64,000 bases of DNA from contig NZ_JABFMP010000010.1 in the NCBI RefSeq assembly GCF_013359595.1, forward strand, positions 62,001 to 126,000. Reading direction: 5' to 3'. The DNA comes from Pseudomonas sp. C1C7 (GTDB taxonomy: Bacteria > Pseudomonadota > Gammaproteobacteria > Pseudomonadales > Pseudomonadaceae). This document shows positions 9,133-19,510 of the stretch, piece by piece (within the stretch, counting starts at the first letter, position 1; the number at the start of each line of letters is the position of its first letter). The notes beneath the pieces were generated by a model. That model saw nothing but the letters and a program-made list of their open reading frames with translations, searched no databases and was not told the DNA's origin. The translations under genes and the position numbers were made by a program.

Positions 9133-9882
9133 GTGATTGATTTTCTGATGTATCTGGTTTTCGGCGCGGCCCTGGGCACTCTGGGCGGCATCTTCGGTAT
9201 CGGTGGCGGCCTGATTGCCATCCCGCTGCTTGGCGTACTGTTCGGACTGGATCAACAAATCGCCCAAGGCACGGCACTGGTGATGGTGGTTCCCAACGTC
9301 ATGTTGGCGCTGTGGCGCTACCACCAGCGCAATCGCATCGAAATGCGCCATGCCCTGCCTCTGGCTTCGATGGGGTTCTGTTTTGCCTGGTTTGGCTCGA
9401 TCTGGGCGGTGGGCATCGATGCGCAAACCATGCGCATGGGCTTCGTCGCTTTCCTGGTCACGCTTACGGCTTACAACCTGCTGCGCATGTTCTCTGGCCG
9501 TACGCCAGCCTCTTCGCAGATGAAGTACTCGTGGCCATGGCTGGGTGTGCTCGGTGCCGCATCCGGCACCATGGGCGGTTTGTTCGGAGTGGGCGGGGCG
9601 GTGGTGGCGACACCGGTGCTGACCAGTCTGTTCGGCACCACGCAGGTGGTTGCCCAAGGGCTGTCGCTGGCGCTGGCCTTGCCCAGCACCGGTGTCACGT
9701 TGATCACCTACGCCGTTCACCATCAGGTCCACTGGACCATCGGTGTGCCTATGGCGGTCGGCGGCCTGCTGAGCATCAGTTGGGGCGTAAAGATCGCCCA
9801 CGCCATGCCAGAGCGCCTGCTGCGTTCACTGTTCTGCGGGTTCCTGGTGGTAAGCGCAGTGATGCTGGCTTTTAAAGTTTGA
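9133..9882 (+). CDS. TSUP (TauE/SafE) family anion exporter, 249 aa
   Basis: Multi-pass inner-membrane protein with about eight hydrophobic segments in two repeats. Each half carries the family's glycine-rich loop: LGGIFGIGGGLIAIPLL (about 16-32) and MGGLFGVGGAVVATPVL (about 149-165). Family members move sulfite, sulfonates, taurine or other organic acids. It starts with GTG at 9133 preceded by GGAGG. It is flanked by two LysR genes; the left one is divergent and probably regulates it, while the right one converges with an 11-bp overlap. The substrate is not evident. Confidence 0.85.
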   Translation: MIDFLMYLVFGAALGTLGGIFGIGGGLIAIPLLGVLFGLDQQIAQGTALVMVVPNVMLALWRYHQRNRIEMRHALPLASMGFCFAWFGSIWAVGIDAQTMRMGFVAFLVTLTAYNLLRMFSGRTPASSQMKYSWPWLGVLGAASGTMGGLFGVGGAVVATPVLTSLFGTTQVVAQGLSLALALPSTGVTLITYAVHHQVHWTIGVPMAVGGLLSISWGVKIAHAMPERLLRSLFCGFLVVSAVMLAFKV

Positions 9883-10726
9883 AACCGTCGACGATATGTT
9901 CGGCCAGGCATTCGGTAATCGGCGACGGATTGTGCAGATTGCGCACCAGCATGATGCTGGCCTCGGGCAATATCGGCAGGTCTTGGGCTTCACCAAGGAT
10001 GCGCATGTCCTGAGTGATCAGGCTTTCCAGTTGCGCGGTCACCGCAAGGCCCGCGCTGACCACCGCCATGATCGCCGAGAGGCTGTCGCTGTTATAGGCC
10101 ACGCGGTAATCGCGACCCGCCGCATCCAGAGCGTTGCAGGCCCACATCCGGCAAAAGCAGTCACTGTTGAACATCGCCAGGGGCAAGGGTGTTTGCTCAT
10201 GGGCGCTGTAGCACTGCGCCTCGGCCCAGACGAACCGTTCCTTGCGCAACAACTGGCCGATTTCGCTGCCCGGTTCGCGGGTGACGATCGAGAGGTCGAG
10301 GTCCTGACGCATCAGCAATTGTTTTGATGATTCGCAGTACACTTCGATCTGGATCAGCGGATAAGACTGGGCGAAGCGCCGCAGGATCCCCGGCAAAAAG
10401 CGCATCACGTAATCGTCCGGCGTGCCGATGCGCACCGTGCCGACCATGTCCGGCTCGCGCAGGGTGTTGAACACCTCGCTGTGCAGCTTGAGGATGCGCC
10501 GCGCATAACCCAGCAGCACCTGGCCTTCAGCCGTGAGCCGCACTTGCCGGCCATCGCGCTGGAACAGCTGGCGCTGCAACACGTCTTCTTCCAGCCGTTT
10601 CATCTGCATGCTCACCGCCGATTGCGTGCGATGAACCAATTCGCCGGCGCGGGTGAAGCCACCCTGGTCGGCGATCGCGACGAAGGTGCGCAGCACTTCG
10701 GTATCGATAGTCGGGTAGCTCGACAT
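9872..10726 (-). CDS. LysR-family transcriptional regulator, 284 aa
   Basis: Winged helix at about residues 8-68 (VLRTFVAIADQGGFTRAGELVHRTQSAVS) and a PBP2 effector domain starting near 93 (GTVRIGTPDDYVMRFLPGIL). The sequence resembles the LrhA/HexA-like subgroup with TPDDYV after the linker, whose members often control motility or virulence traits, but this is not conclusive. It is divergent from a DUF1127 gene, with a TGTTT-N8-AAACA palindrome in the 95-bp gap. Its 3' end overlaps the TSUP gene by 11 bp on the opposite strand. Confidence 0.85.
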   Translation of the reverse strand: MSSYPTIDTEVLRTFVAIADQGGFTRAGELVHRTQSAVSMQMKRLEEDVLQRQLFQRDGRQVRLTAEGQVLLGYARRILKLHSEVFNTLREPDMVGTVRIGTPDDYVMRFLPGILRRFAQSYPLIQIEVYCESSKQLLMRQDLDLSIVTREPGSEIGQLLRKERFVWAEAQCYSAHEQTPLPLAMFNSDCFCRMWACNALDAAGRDYRVAYNSDSLSAIMAVVSAGLAVTAQLESLITQDMRILGEAQDLPILPEASIMLVRNLHNPSPITECLAEHIVDGFKL

Positions 10727-10742
10727 GTATCAATCTCCGAGA

Positions 10743-10760
10743 TGTTTGCCATCAGAAACA
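10743..10760. promoter_or_regulatory. Candidate LysR-type binding site before the DUF1127 gene
   Basis: The interrupted palindrome TGTTT-N8-AAACA (10743-10747, 10756-10760) lies in the 95-bp space between the divergent LysR gene and the DUF1127 gene. Confidence 0.35.
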
Positions 10761-10821
10761 TTTGTTGGATTGATCTTAGACCCGGCGCGAGACTGGAACC
10801 ATCCAAACGGAGGGCAACAAG

Positions 10822-11037
10822 ATGAAAGGTCTACATGAGTTCCACGCTGCGGAAAAACACTCGGTTCATTTGATTTCCGATCTGCTGCACAAGGTCAGCC
10901 GCTGGTACGAGCTGCATCGCGAGCGCGAACTGCTGGCAAGCCTGAGCGATGAAGCGCTGAAGGACATCGGTATGAGTCGGGCGGATGTCGAGTTCGAGTC
11001 GGTCAAGCCATTCTGGAATGATCCGATGCATAAATGA
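10822..11037 (+). CDS. DUF1127 small protein, 71 aa
   Basis: Short basic protein with one DUF1127 domain (about residues 25-62): LLHKVSRWYELHRERELLASLSDEALKDIGMSRADVEFE. The motif SDEALKDIGMSR is the family hallmark. In other bacteria DUF1127 proteins act as RNA-binding or RNA-turnover factors and affect phosphate and stress physiology. A GGAGGG ribosome site precedes the ATG. The divergent LysR neighbour is the likely regulator, as this LysR-DUF1127 pairing is common in pseudomonads. Confidence 0.85.
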   Translation: MKGLHEFHAAEKHSVHLISDLLHKVSRWYELHRERELLASLSDEALKDIGMSRADVEFESVKPFWNDPMHK

Positions 11038-11101
11038 GTTATATCCAACTACACAAACCCACTTATGGTGAGGTAGGTTGCGAGCAGACAAGGAGATGCT
11101 C

Positions 11102-12331
11102 ATGCCCGCACCACAGTCCTTATCCCTCAAACAGGCTCGGCGTCTGGCGCTGGCTGCCCAAGGATTCAACGGGCGCCAGCCGCCAGCGACGATCAAAGCG
11201 GCGCAACTGAACCGGCTGATCGAACGGCTGGGCATCCTGCAGATCGATTCCGTCAATGCCGTGGTGCGTTCGCACTACCTTCCGCTGTTTTCCCGTCTCG
11301 GTCATTACCCTTCTGAATTGCTCGATCAGGCCGCCTGGAGTCAGGGTCGTCGTCGCACCTTGTTCGAATACTGGGGTCATGAGGCTTCTTTGATGCCGCT
11401 GTCGCTGTACCCGATGATGCGCTGGCGCATGCAGCGCGCGACCCGGGGCGAAGACATTTATCAACAGCTGGCGCGTTTCGGGCGTGAGCAGCAGGACACC
11501 ATTCGCCGGGTGCTGGCATGCGTTGAGCAGCAGGGCGCGCTGGGCGCGGGCAGCCTGTCGACGCGCCAGGAACGTGCCGGCCCGTGGTGGGACTGGAGCG
11601 CGGAGAAGCATGCGCTGGAATGGCTGTTTGCCGCCGGTGAAGTGACGGTCGCCGGGCGCCGCGGGTTCGAGCGACTCTACGACTTGCCGGAGCGGGTGAT
11701 TCCCTCGGCGATCCTCACGCAACCGATGCTCGACGAGGCCGAGGCCCAGCGCGGCCTGCTGCTGCATGCCGCGACCGCCCTGGGCGTGGGCACCGAGAAG
11801 GACTTGCGGGACTACTTCCGCTTGAATCCCGCCGACAGTCGACCGCGGCTTGCAGAGCTGGTGGAGGCGGGCGAGTTGCTGCTGTGTGAGGTTCAGGGCT
11901 GGCGGCAACCGGCCTATTGCCTGCCCGACGCCAGGCCGCCGCGCAAGGTCGAGGCCAGCGCGCTGCTTTCGCCTTTCGATTCATTGGTCTGGGAGCGCAG
12001 TCGCACCGAGCGGCTGTTCGATTTTCGCTACCGGCTGGAGATCTACACGCCGCAGCACAAGCGGGTGTATGGGTATTACGTGTTGCCGTTTTTGCACCAT
12101 GAGCGAATCGCCGCGCGGGTCGATCTGCGGGCTGAGCGGGCGGCGGGGCAGTTGGCGGTGCATGCGGTGCACGAGGAAGAGCAGGGGCTGGATGACGAGG
12201 GGATGCGGGCGCTGGCGGTGAATTTGCGGCGGATGGCGGATTGGCTGGGGTTGGAGCGGGTGCAGTTGAATTGTCCGCGGGCGAGTGCCATTCGATTGCG
12301 GGCGGCATTGGCTCAAATTGATGGTGAATGA
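11102..12331 (+). CDS. YcaQ-type winged-helix DNA glycosylase, 409 aa
   Basis: Member of the HTH_42 family (AlkX/YcaQ), monofunctional glycosylases that excise bulky alkylated bases and unhook interstrand crosslinks. Three winged-helix units are expected along the chain. Visible marks are SLKQARRLALAAQGF at the start, LGILQIDSVNAVVRSHYLPLFSR (about 40-62), FEYWGHEASLMP (about 88-99) and LLSPFDSLVWERSRTERLFDF in the C-terminal half, which holds the family's SPFD signature. The ATG at 11102 has an AAGGAG site 6 bp ahead; an in-frame TTG at 11078 is less likely. The short gap after the DUF1127 gene allows cotranscription. Confidence 0.85.
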   Translation: MPAPQSLSLKQARRLALAAQGFNGRQPPATIKAAQLNRLIERLGILQIDSVNAVVRSHYLPLFSRLGHYPSELLDQAAWSQGRRRTLFEYWGHEASLMPLSLYPMMRWRMQRATRGEDIYQQLARFGREQQDTIRRVLACVEQQGALGAGSLSTRQERAGPWWDWSAEKHALEWLFAAGEVTVAGRRGFERLYDLPERVIPSAILTQPMLDEAEAQRGLLLHAATALGVGTEKDLRDYFRLNPADSRPRLAELVEAGELLLCEVQGWRQPAYCLPDARPPRKVEASALLSPFDSLVWERSRTERLFDFRYRLEIYTPQHKRVYGYYVLPFLHHERIAARVDLRAERAAGQLAVHAVHEEEQGLDDEGMRALAVNLRRMADWLGLERVQLNCPRASAIRLRAALAQIDGE

Positions 12332-12333
12332 GC

Positions 12334-12419
12334 CGGCCTCTTCGCGAGCAAGCCCGCTCCCACAAGGATTTGTGGTGTTCACAGATCCTTTGGGAGCGGG
12401 CTTGCTCGCGAAAGCGGCC
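12334..12419. repeat. REP-type inverted pair
   Basis: Inverted arms of the GGGAGCGGGCTTGCTCGCGA family at 12334-12368 and 12385-12419, separated by about 16 bp, lie directly between the convergent ends of the glycosylase gene and the DAHP synthase gene. Confidence 0.8.
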
Positions 12420-12445
12420 TGTCAGGCGCTGGATTACTGCCTGAC

Positions 12446-13792
12446 TTAACGCCGAACCTGCTTCAACGTCTCGGCAATCAAAAACGCCAACTCCAGCGAC
12501 TGATCCGCATTCATCCGCGGATCGCAATGGGTGTGATACCGATCCGACAACCCGTCCTCGGTAATCGGCCGCGCACCGCCGATGCACTCGGTCACATTCT
12601 GCCCGGTCATTTCGATGTGGATACCGCCGGCATAGCTGCCCTCGGCCTGGTGCACCTGGAAGAACTGCTTCACCTCCCCAAGAATCTGCGCGAAATCCCG
12701 GGTCTTATAGCCACTGCTGGCCTTGATGGTGTTGCCGTGCATCGGGTCCGAACTCCACAGCACTTGCTTGCCTTCGCGCTGCACGGCGCGGATCAGTTGC
12801 GGCAAGTGGTCGCCGACCTTGTTCGCGCCCATGCGCGCGATCAGGTTCAGGCGGCCGGGATCGTTATCCGGGTTGAGGATGTCGATCAGGCGGATCAGGT
12901 CGTCGGTGTTCATGCTCGGGCCGACCTTGACCCCGATCGGGTTGTTCACCCCGCGCAGGAATTCAACGTGGGCGCCGTCGAGCTGACGGGTGCGGTCGCC
13001 GATCCACAGCATGTGGGCCGAGCAATCGTAGTAATCGTTGGTCAGGCTGTCGCGGCGCACGAAGGCTTCTTCGTAGTTCAACAGCAGCGCTTCGTGGGCG
13101 GTGAAGAAGCTGGTCTCGCGCAATTGCGGCGAGCTGTCCATGCCGCAGGCGCGCATGAAGGCCAGGGTCTCATCGATGCGGTCGGCCAGGTGGCTGTATT
13201 TCTCGGCCAACGCGGAGTTGGCGATGAAGTCCAGGTTCCACTTGTGCACCTGGTGCAGGTCGGCAAACCCGCCCTGGGCGAAGGCGCGCAACAGGTTCAG
13301 GGTAGCGGTGGACTGGTGATAGGACTGCAGCAGGCGCTCCGGATCCGGCACACGGCTTTGCTCGTCGAAGCCGATGCCGTTGACGATGTCGCCCCGGTAG
13401 GCTGGCAAGGTCACGCCGTCGATGGTTTCGTCGTTGGCCGAACGCGGCTTGGCGAACTGGCCGGCCATGCGCCCGACCTTGACCACCGGGCAGCCGGCGG
13501 CGAAGGTCATGACGATTGCCATTTGCAGCAACACCTTGAAGGTGTCGCGGATTTTCGCGGCGGAGAACTCGGCGAAGCTTTCGGCGCAATCGCCGCCCTG
13601 CAGCAGAAACGCGCGGCCCTGGGTCACTTCGGCAAACTGACGGCGCAATTCCCGGGCTTCACCGGCAAACACCAGCGGCGGATAGCTGGCCAGGGTCTGC
13701 TCGACGTGCTGCAAATGCGCTGCATCGGGGTATCGGGGTTGCTGCTGGATCGGCAGGGCGCGCCAGCTGTCAGGGCTCCAGGGTTGGCTCAT
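12446..13792 (-). CDS. Class II DAHP synthase, 448 aa
   Basis: 3-deoxy-D-arabino-heptulosonate-7-phosphate synthase of the plant-like class II, the first step of the shikimate pathway (PEP plus erythrose 4-phosphate). Family motifs are intact: [14 protein letters not shown] (about 62-75), [14 protein letters not shown], the [13 protein letters not shown] segment, [10 protein letters not shown] (about 345-354) and the C-terminal [20 protein letters not shown]. The Cys, His, Glu and Asp metal ligands fall within these motifs. Length fits the long class II type. ATG at 13792 is preferred over an adjacent GTG. It is single and divergent from the spermidine-synthase-like gene. Pseudomonads also carry class I enzymes, so it is probably one of several isozymes. 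Confidence 0.93.
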   Translation of the reverse strand: MSQPWSPDSWRALPIQQQPRYPDAAHLQHVEQTLASYPPLVFAGEARELRRQFAEVTQGRAFLLQGGDCAESFAEFSAAKIRDTFKVLLQMAIVMTFAAGCPVVKVGRMAGQFAKPRSANDETIDGVTLPAYRGDIVNGIGFDEQSRVPDPERLLQSYHQSTATLNLLRAFAQGGFADLHQVHKWNLDFIANSALAEKYSHLADRIDETLAFMRACGMDSSPQLRETSFFTAHEALLLNYEEAFVRRDSLTNDYYDCSAHMLWIGDRTRQLDGAHVEFLRGVNNPIGVKVGPSMNTDDLIRLIDILNPDNDPGRLNLIARMGANKVGDHLPQLIRAVQREGKQVLWSSDPMHGNTIKASSGYKTRDFAQILGEVKQFFQVHQAEGSYAGGIHIEMTGQNVTECIGGARPITEDGLSDRYHTHCDPRMNADQSLELAFLIAETLKQVRR

Positions 13793-13952
13793 CACGGTCT
13801 CTATTTGTTTTACGCTCGGATAGCCATGTTATCAGCAATTAGTGCGTGACCTGTTCCCGTCGCTTCGCGGACAATCGCGCCTTTGCCGCTGTGCGCAGTG
13901 GTGTCAATGTGATGCTTGTTCATTGCAGACAAGGTGAGGGTCGGGAGAGGAA

Positions 13953-14708
13953 ATGACTGAGGAGCGCGTCGAGCTGTTGCTCGCCGAAGTGCAGGACGAA
14001 TTTGGCGTGATCCGCGTGCTGGAAGTGGCCGATTACCGTTTTCTCGAATTCGGTGACGCCATCGAGCAGAGCTGTGTGTTCACCGCCGACCCGAGCTGGC
14101 TCGAATACGATTACACCCGGGCGATGCTGATCGGTGCGCTGTGCCACGAACAGCCGGAGTCCGCGCTGTTCCTCGGGCTTGGCGCCGGCACGCTGACCCA
14201 GGCCTGCCTCAAGTTCCTGCCGCTGGAAGACGTCGAAGCCATCGAGCTGCGCCCCGACGTGCCGCGCCTGGCCATCGAGTACCTGGGGCTGGACGACGAT
14301 CCGCGCCTGTACATTCGCGTCGGCGACGCCCTGGAACTGCTGGACACCGCCGAGCCTGCGGACCTGATTTTCGTCGACCTCTATACCGATGTCGGCCCGG
14401 GCGTCGGGCACCTGGCCTGGACTTTCCTGGAGAACTGCCAGAAACGCCTGAATCCGGGGGGCTGGCTGGTGATCAACCAATGGGCCACCGACGACGGCAA
14501 GCCGCTGGGCGCCGCGTTGTTGCGCGGGCTCTACCACAGGCATTACTGGGAATTGCCGGTGAAGGAGGGCAACGTGATCCTGATCGTGCCTTCGGAGCTG
14601 GATCAGGAGCTGGACATGCAAGGGCTGATCGCCCGGGCCGAAGCGCTGGCGCCGCGGTTGGGGTATTCGCTGGAGTCGCTGATCAAGGCGATTCGGCCTG
14701 CGACCTGA
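13953..14708 (+). CDS. Spermidine synthase-like SAM-fold protein, 251 aa
   Basis: Rossmann-fold aminopropyl- or methyltransferase-like protein. The nucleotide loop LFLGLGAGTLTQACLKFLP (about 72-90), EAIELRP (96-102) and DLIFVDLYTD (about 134-143) follow the SpeE pattern, but the protein is shorter than true spermidine synthase and lacks a clear N-terminal beta-barrel domain with the usual polyamine site. It may act as a methyltransferase or be a diverged aminopropyltransferase. The start follows GGGAGAGGAA. It is divergent from DAHP synthase, and this pairing looks conserved in the genus from memory. Confidence 0.7.
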   Translation: MTEERVELLLAEVQDEFGVIRVLEVADYRFLEFGDAIEQSCVFTADPSWLEYDYTRAMLIGALCHEQPESALFLGLGAGTLTQACLKFLPLEDVEAIELRPDVPRLAIEYLGLDDDPRLYIRVGDALELLDTAEPADLIFVDLYTDVGPGVGHLAWTFLENCQKRLNPGGWLVINQWATDDGKPLGAALLRGLYHRHYWELPVKEGNVILIVPSELDQELDMQGLIARAEALAPRLGYSLESLIKAIRPAT

Positions 14709-14725
14709 CGGTTGCGAGTATCCAA

Positions 14726-14810
14726 TGTAGGAGCTGCCGAAGGCTGCGATCTTTTGATCTTGCTTTTAAAAATCAAAATCAAAAGATCGCAGCCTTCGGC
14801 AGCTTCTACA
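14726..14810. repeat. Palindromic repeat, GCTGCCGAAGGCTGCGATC family
   Basis: Inverted arms of 33 bp (14726-14758 and 14778-14810) built from TGTAGGAGCTGCCGAAGGCT followed by GCGATCTTTTGAT, with a 19-bp loop. This is a second repeat family, distinct from the GAGCGGGCTTGCTCGCGA type, also found at 17768 and 63272. It lies between convergent genes. Confidence 0.8.
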
Positions 14811-14816
14811 AAGAGT

Positions 14817-15608
14817 TCAGCAGCCTTTGAAAACGCCCGGTCTTTTCTCGATCAACGACCGCACCCCTTCCCGCGCATCCTCGGTCGCCAACAACTTCTT
14901 CGCCAACCCCGGCAGATTCTTCGCGGCAGCGAGCTCCCCTTCATAACGCGCCTGCCGAGCCGACATCAACGTGGCCTGAACCCCCAGCGGCGCCTGCCTG
15001 GCAATCCGCTCGGCCAACTCGATCGCCCGCGGCAGCAGATCCTCACTGGCTACGACCTCCTGTACCAGCCCCAGGTGCAAGGCGTCATGGGCATCGAACT
15101 CATCGCCGGTCAGCATCCAGCGCATGGCATTGCCCCAGCCGGCCACCTGATGCAGGCGCAGGGTGGCGCCGCCAAAGGGGAAGATCCCGCGCTGCACTTC
15201 CATCTGGGCGAAGCGGGTATTGCTGGCGCACAGGTTGATGTCGGCGGCCAGCATCAATTCAATGCCGATCGTCAGGCAGTATCCTTGCGCGGCGACGATC
15301 ACCGGTTTGCTGACCCGAGGGCCTGCAAATACGCCCCACGGATCGCAACCGCCGGACGGCGTTTGCCAGCCTTCGATCAGCGCCGCGCTGGCGCTCGCCA
15401 GATCCAGGCCGGCGGTGAAATGCTCGCCATGGCCGAAGACCACCGCTACCCGCGCCTCGCTGTCGGCCTCGAACTCGCCATAGGCCAGGCTCAATCCGTT
15501 GAGCAGGTCCATGTCGAAGGCGTTGCGCTTGGCGACCCGGTCCAGGCCGATCAACAGGACATGGCCGCGTTTCTCACGGCTCACACGGCTGGCGTTCAGC
15601 TCTTGCAT
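14817..15608 (-). CDS. Enoyl-CoA hydratase/isomerase (crotonase) family, 263 aa
   Basis: Crotonase-fold acyl-CoA enzyme. Motifs are the N-terminal LDRVAKRNAFDMDLL (CoA binding), the first oxyanion region HGEHFTAGLDLAS (about 65-77), and the second, AAQGYCLTIGIELMLAADINL (about 112-132). The two acidic hydratase residues are not obvious at the usual places: IEL is present where hydratases often have an active-site Glu, so a hydratase or isomerase role is possible but not proven. The ATG at 15608 (MQELNASRV) is used since the upstream extension has no similarity. It is divergent from deaD. Confidence 0.85.
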   Translation of the reverse strand: MQELNASRVSREKRGHVLLIGLDRVAKRNAFDMDLLNGLSLAYGEFEADSEARVAVVFGHGEHFTAGLDLASASAALIEGWQTPSGGCDPWGVFAGPRVSKPVIVAAQGYCLTIGIELMLAADINLCASNTRFAQMEVQRGIFPFGGATLRLHQVAGWGNAMRWMLTGDEFDAHDALHLGLVQEVVASEDLLPRAIELAERIARQAPLGVQATLMSARQARYEGELAAAKNLPGLAKKLLATEDAREGVRSLIEKRPGVFKGC

Positions 15609-16027
15609 GGGGCATCTCCTGAAGCAGGAAGGGGAGTCGGACCGGCGGTCTGAATCATTCGAGGTGAAACGTTTAAGCGCCATCCCCCGCAGGGCAGGGC
15701 CCTTGAAAAATAGTCGCTGGCACGACTATCCGCAAAGCGTATGACAGAACGCCGTACGGACGCGTAAAGCGTCAAAAAAAACTCCCTTTTTCGGCAAATT
15801 CCGGTATAGTGCGCGCCGGTCTTTAACCGGGCCACGTTTAGGTAGCGCAATTCCCCGAAGTCAACTTCGGTTGCACGTCCGCTTCGGACTCTTCCTTGAC
15901 GATTCTTTTCATTCAATCGTTTTCGCAAATCCCCGCCGACAAAGCTGCCAGGGCGACTCTTGAGTCTCAACACGGCATGCGCAGCTTTGGAGCATGGGTC
16001 TTTGCGGATGCACTTAGAGGCAGACCC
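15609..16027 (+). promoter_or_regulatory. deaD upstream region and long structured leader
   Basis: This 419-bp space has no credible gene. A -10-like TATAGT lies at 15805-15810 without a good -35, followed by a GC stem CCGGTCTTTAACCGG near 15816-15830, then a perfect hairpin CCGAAGT-CA-ACTTCGG (15855-15870) and a second stem GTCCG-CTTC-GGAC. This leaves a leader of about 210 nt before the deaD ATG, as in cold-shock RNA helicase genes whose leaders control translation and decay. An open frame runs through the leader from 15896 but its residues show no helicase similarity. Confidence 0.55.
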
Positions 16028-17701
<1,674 letters not shown>

Positions 17702-17728
17702 TCGGCTTTCGGGCTGATTGATCGAACA

Positions 17729-17761
17729 AAAAAATCCCCGACTGGTTCGGGGATTTTTTTT
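17729..17761 (+). terminator. Intrinsic terminator after deaD
   Basis: AAAAATCCCCGA / TCGGGGATTTTTTT hairpin with a short CTGGT loop and a long T run, about 27 bp after the deaD stop. Confidence 0.9.
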
Positions 17762-17767
17762 GCCTTG

Positions 17768-17836
17768 AAAAGATCGCAGCCTTCGGCAGCTCCTACATGG
17801 GATCGATTTAGGAGCTGCCGAAGGCTGCGATCTTTT
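17768..17836. repeat. Palindromic repeat, GCTGCCGAAGGCTGCGATC family
   Basis: Inverted arms AAAAGATCGCAGCCTTCGGC and its inverse with a 12-16 bp centre, between the deaD terminator and the 3' end of the convergent dioxygenase gene. Same family as the element at 14726. Confidence 0.8.
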
Positions 17837-17845
17837 GATTTTCGG

Positions 17846-18613
17846 TCAACCGAACCGATAGATGTCCATGCCCAACGCCCCCATGGTGAACCCCTGGTGG
17901 GCAACGCTGAAATCTCCCCCCGCACTGCGGGCAAAGTACAGCGGCAGCAAATGCTCGTCGCTGGGATGGTTGCGCACGGCGTTCGGCGCCTGCTGGCGAT
18001 AATCGTGCAAGGCCGCTTCGTCGTTGGCTGCCAGCTTCTCGATCATCCAGTCGCGGAACACTTGAGCCCAGGGCTCGACGCTTTCAGGCCCCGCGTGCCA
18101 ATCCAGCTCGCGCAGGTTGTGGGTAATGCTGCCGGAACCGATCAACAGAACGTCCTGCCGGCGCAGGCTGGCCAGGGCTTTGCCGACGCGGGTTTGCAGG
18201 GCAGGGCCGCCGCGGGTGGGCAGGGACACCTGAACGATCGGAATATCCGCCTGCGGATACATCAATTTCAACGGCACCCAGACGCCATGGTCGAACGGCC
18301 GTTGCGTGTCGACCCGCGCGGGAAGATCGGCGGCCTTCAGCAGCTCGACAACCTCTGAGGCCAATTGCGGTTGGCCGGGGGCAGGGTATTGCACTTCGAA
18401 CAGCGCCCTCGGAAAACCACCGAAGTCGTGCCAGGTTTCCGGCTGTGGATTGGCGCTGACCAGCAGTTCATGGCTTTCCCAGTGCGCGGAAACAATCACG
18501 ATGGCTTTGGGCCTCGGCATCTGCGCCGCCAGGTGGGCGAGGGCCGGTCCGCTGGCGCCGGGTTCCAGGGCCAGCATCGGGGAGCCATGGGATATGTACA
18601 GGCTGGGGAACAT
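17846..18613 (-). CDS. DODA-type extradiol dioxygenase (LigB fold, YgiD-like), 255 aa
   Basis: Non-heme metal enzyme of the class III extradiol/4,5-DOPA dioxygenase family. The metal-binding His residues fall in SLYISHGSPM (His 9), AIVIVSAHWESH (His 44) and QRPFDHGVWVPLKLMYP (His near 108), with a C-terminal NHPSDEHLLPL that holds the acid/base His. Length is typical for YgiD-like proteins, which can oxidise DOPA or be oxidoreductases of unknown physiological substrate. It is divergent from tpm across a 102-bp AT-rich space. No aromatic-catabolism genes adjoin it. Confidence 0.85.
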   Translation of the reverse strand: MFPSLYISHGSPMLALEPGASGPALAHLAAQMPRPKAIVIVSAHWESHELLVSANPQPETWHDFGGFPRALFEVQYPAPGQPQLASEVVELLKAADLPARVDTQRPFDHGVWVPLKLMYPQADIPIVQVSLPTRGGPALQTRVGKALASLRRQDVLLIGSGSITHNLRELDWHAGPESVEPWAQVFRDWMIEKLAANDEAALHDYRQQAPNAVRNHPSDEHLLPLYFARSAGGDFSVAHQGFTMGALGMDIYRFG

Positions 18614-18715
18614 GAATGAGCTCCTGAGGGTTAAGATGCTCCATCTTCAATCAGATCATTGATCTAAATCTAATATAAGTTTTAGGGTGTTTTGATCGAA
18701 TTTTCGGGGTTATTT

Positions 18716-19372
18716 ATGCAGCCGGAATTTTGGCACAAGAAATGGGCGTCGAATCAGATCGGTTTTCACCTGCCGCAGGTGAACCCTTATCTGCAACGGT
18801 TCTGGCAACAGCTGGATCTGGAAGACGGTGCGCGGGTGCTGGTGCCGCTGTGTGGCAAGAGCCTGGATCTGCTGTGGCTGGCGCATCAGGGGCATGAAGT
18901 CCTTGGCGTCGAGTTGTCGGAGAAGGCCGTGGAGGACTTCTTTGCCGAGCATGGCTTCGATCCCGCCATCAGTGAGCAGGGGCCGTTCAAGGTCTATCGC
19001 GCCGGTTCGATCGAGCTGTGGTGCGGCGATTTCTTCGCGCTGACGGCCGGGGACGTGGCTGATTGTTCCGCGCTTTATGACCGCGCCGCGCTGATTGCCT
19101 TGCCGCCAGCGATGCGCGAGCGGTACGCGGAGCATCTGAAGCGGATATTGCCCAAGGAGTCTCTCGGGCTGTTGATCACCCTGGATTACGATCAGGAGCA
19201 GATGTCCGGACCGCCATTTGCCGTGCTCGATGAGGAAGTGCAGCGTTTGTTCGGGGCTTCGTGGGCGCTGACGGTTCTGGAGGATCAGGATGTGCTGAGC
19301 GAGAGCGGGAAGTTTCTGGAGGCCGGTGTTTCGCGGCTTGAGGAGCGGGTTTATCGGGTTTCCAGCCGGTAA
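18716..19372 (+). CDS. tpm: Thiopurine S-methyltransferase, 218 aa
   Basis: SAM-dependent methyltransferase; in Pseudomonas TPMT also methylates selenium and tellurium oxyanion derivatives. The start [18 protein letters not shown] and the motif [16 protein letters not shown] (about 42-57) with GVELS are diagnostic. The 218-aa length equals the Pseudomonas enzyme when the ATG at 18716 is used; an upstream ATG at 18692 would add eight residues absent from homologues. It stands alone in its transcription unit and ends before a bidirectional terminator that it shares with htpX. Confidence 0.92.
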   Translation: MQPEFWHKKWASNQIGFHLPQVNPYLQRFWQQLDLEDGARVLVPLCGKSLDLLWLAHQGHEVLGVELSEKAVEDFFAEHGFDPAISEQGPFKVYRAGSIELWCGDFFALTAGDVADCSALYDRAALIALPPAMRERYAEHLKRILPKESLGLLITLDYDQEQMSGPPFAVLDEEVQRLFGASWALTVLEDQDVLSESGKFLEAGVSRLEERVYRVSSR

Positions 19373-19388
19373 TCGGGAATGGCTCAGG

Positions 19389-19414
19389 CCTCATCGCGAG
19401 CAGGCTCCCACAAG
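19389..19414. repeat. Single REP half-element
   Basis: TCATCGCGAGCAGGCTCCCA with a CAAGG tail resembles one arm of the GGGAGC..GCTCGCGA repeat family but has no inverted partner and a deleted base block, so it is probably a decayed copy. Confidence 0.5.
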
Positions 19415-19466
19415 GGATTGAGGTGACCTCAACCTGAAGCCAGGCGTGCAATTGCAGCAATAAAAA

Positions 19467-19490
19467 AAGGCCCGCATCGCTGCGGGCCTT
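19467..19490. terminator. Bidirectional intrinsic terminator between tpm and htpX
   Basis: AAGGCCCGCA-TCGC-TGCGGGCCTT is a perfect 10-bp stem with an A run on the left and T-rich sequence on the right, so it can serve both convergent genes. Confidence 0.85.
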
Positions 19491-19510
19491 CTTGTTTGTT
19501 TCAGAGCTTC

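Noticed and set aside
11078..11101. TTG start for the YcaQ-like gene
   Set aside because: It is weaker than the ATG at 11102, which has AAGGAG at correct spacing.
15896..16027. N-terminal extension of DeaD from 15896
   Set aside because: The 44 extra residues are unlike helicase N-termini, and the ATG at 16028 has a ribosome site and family start.
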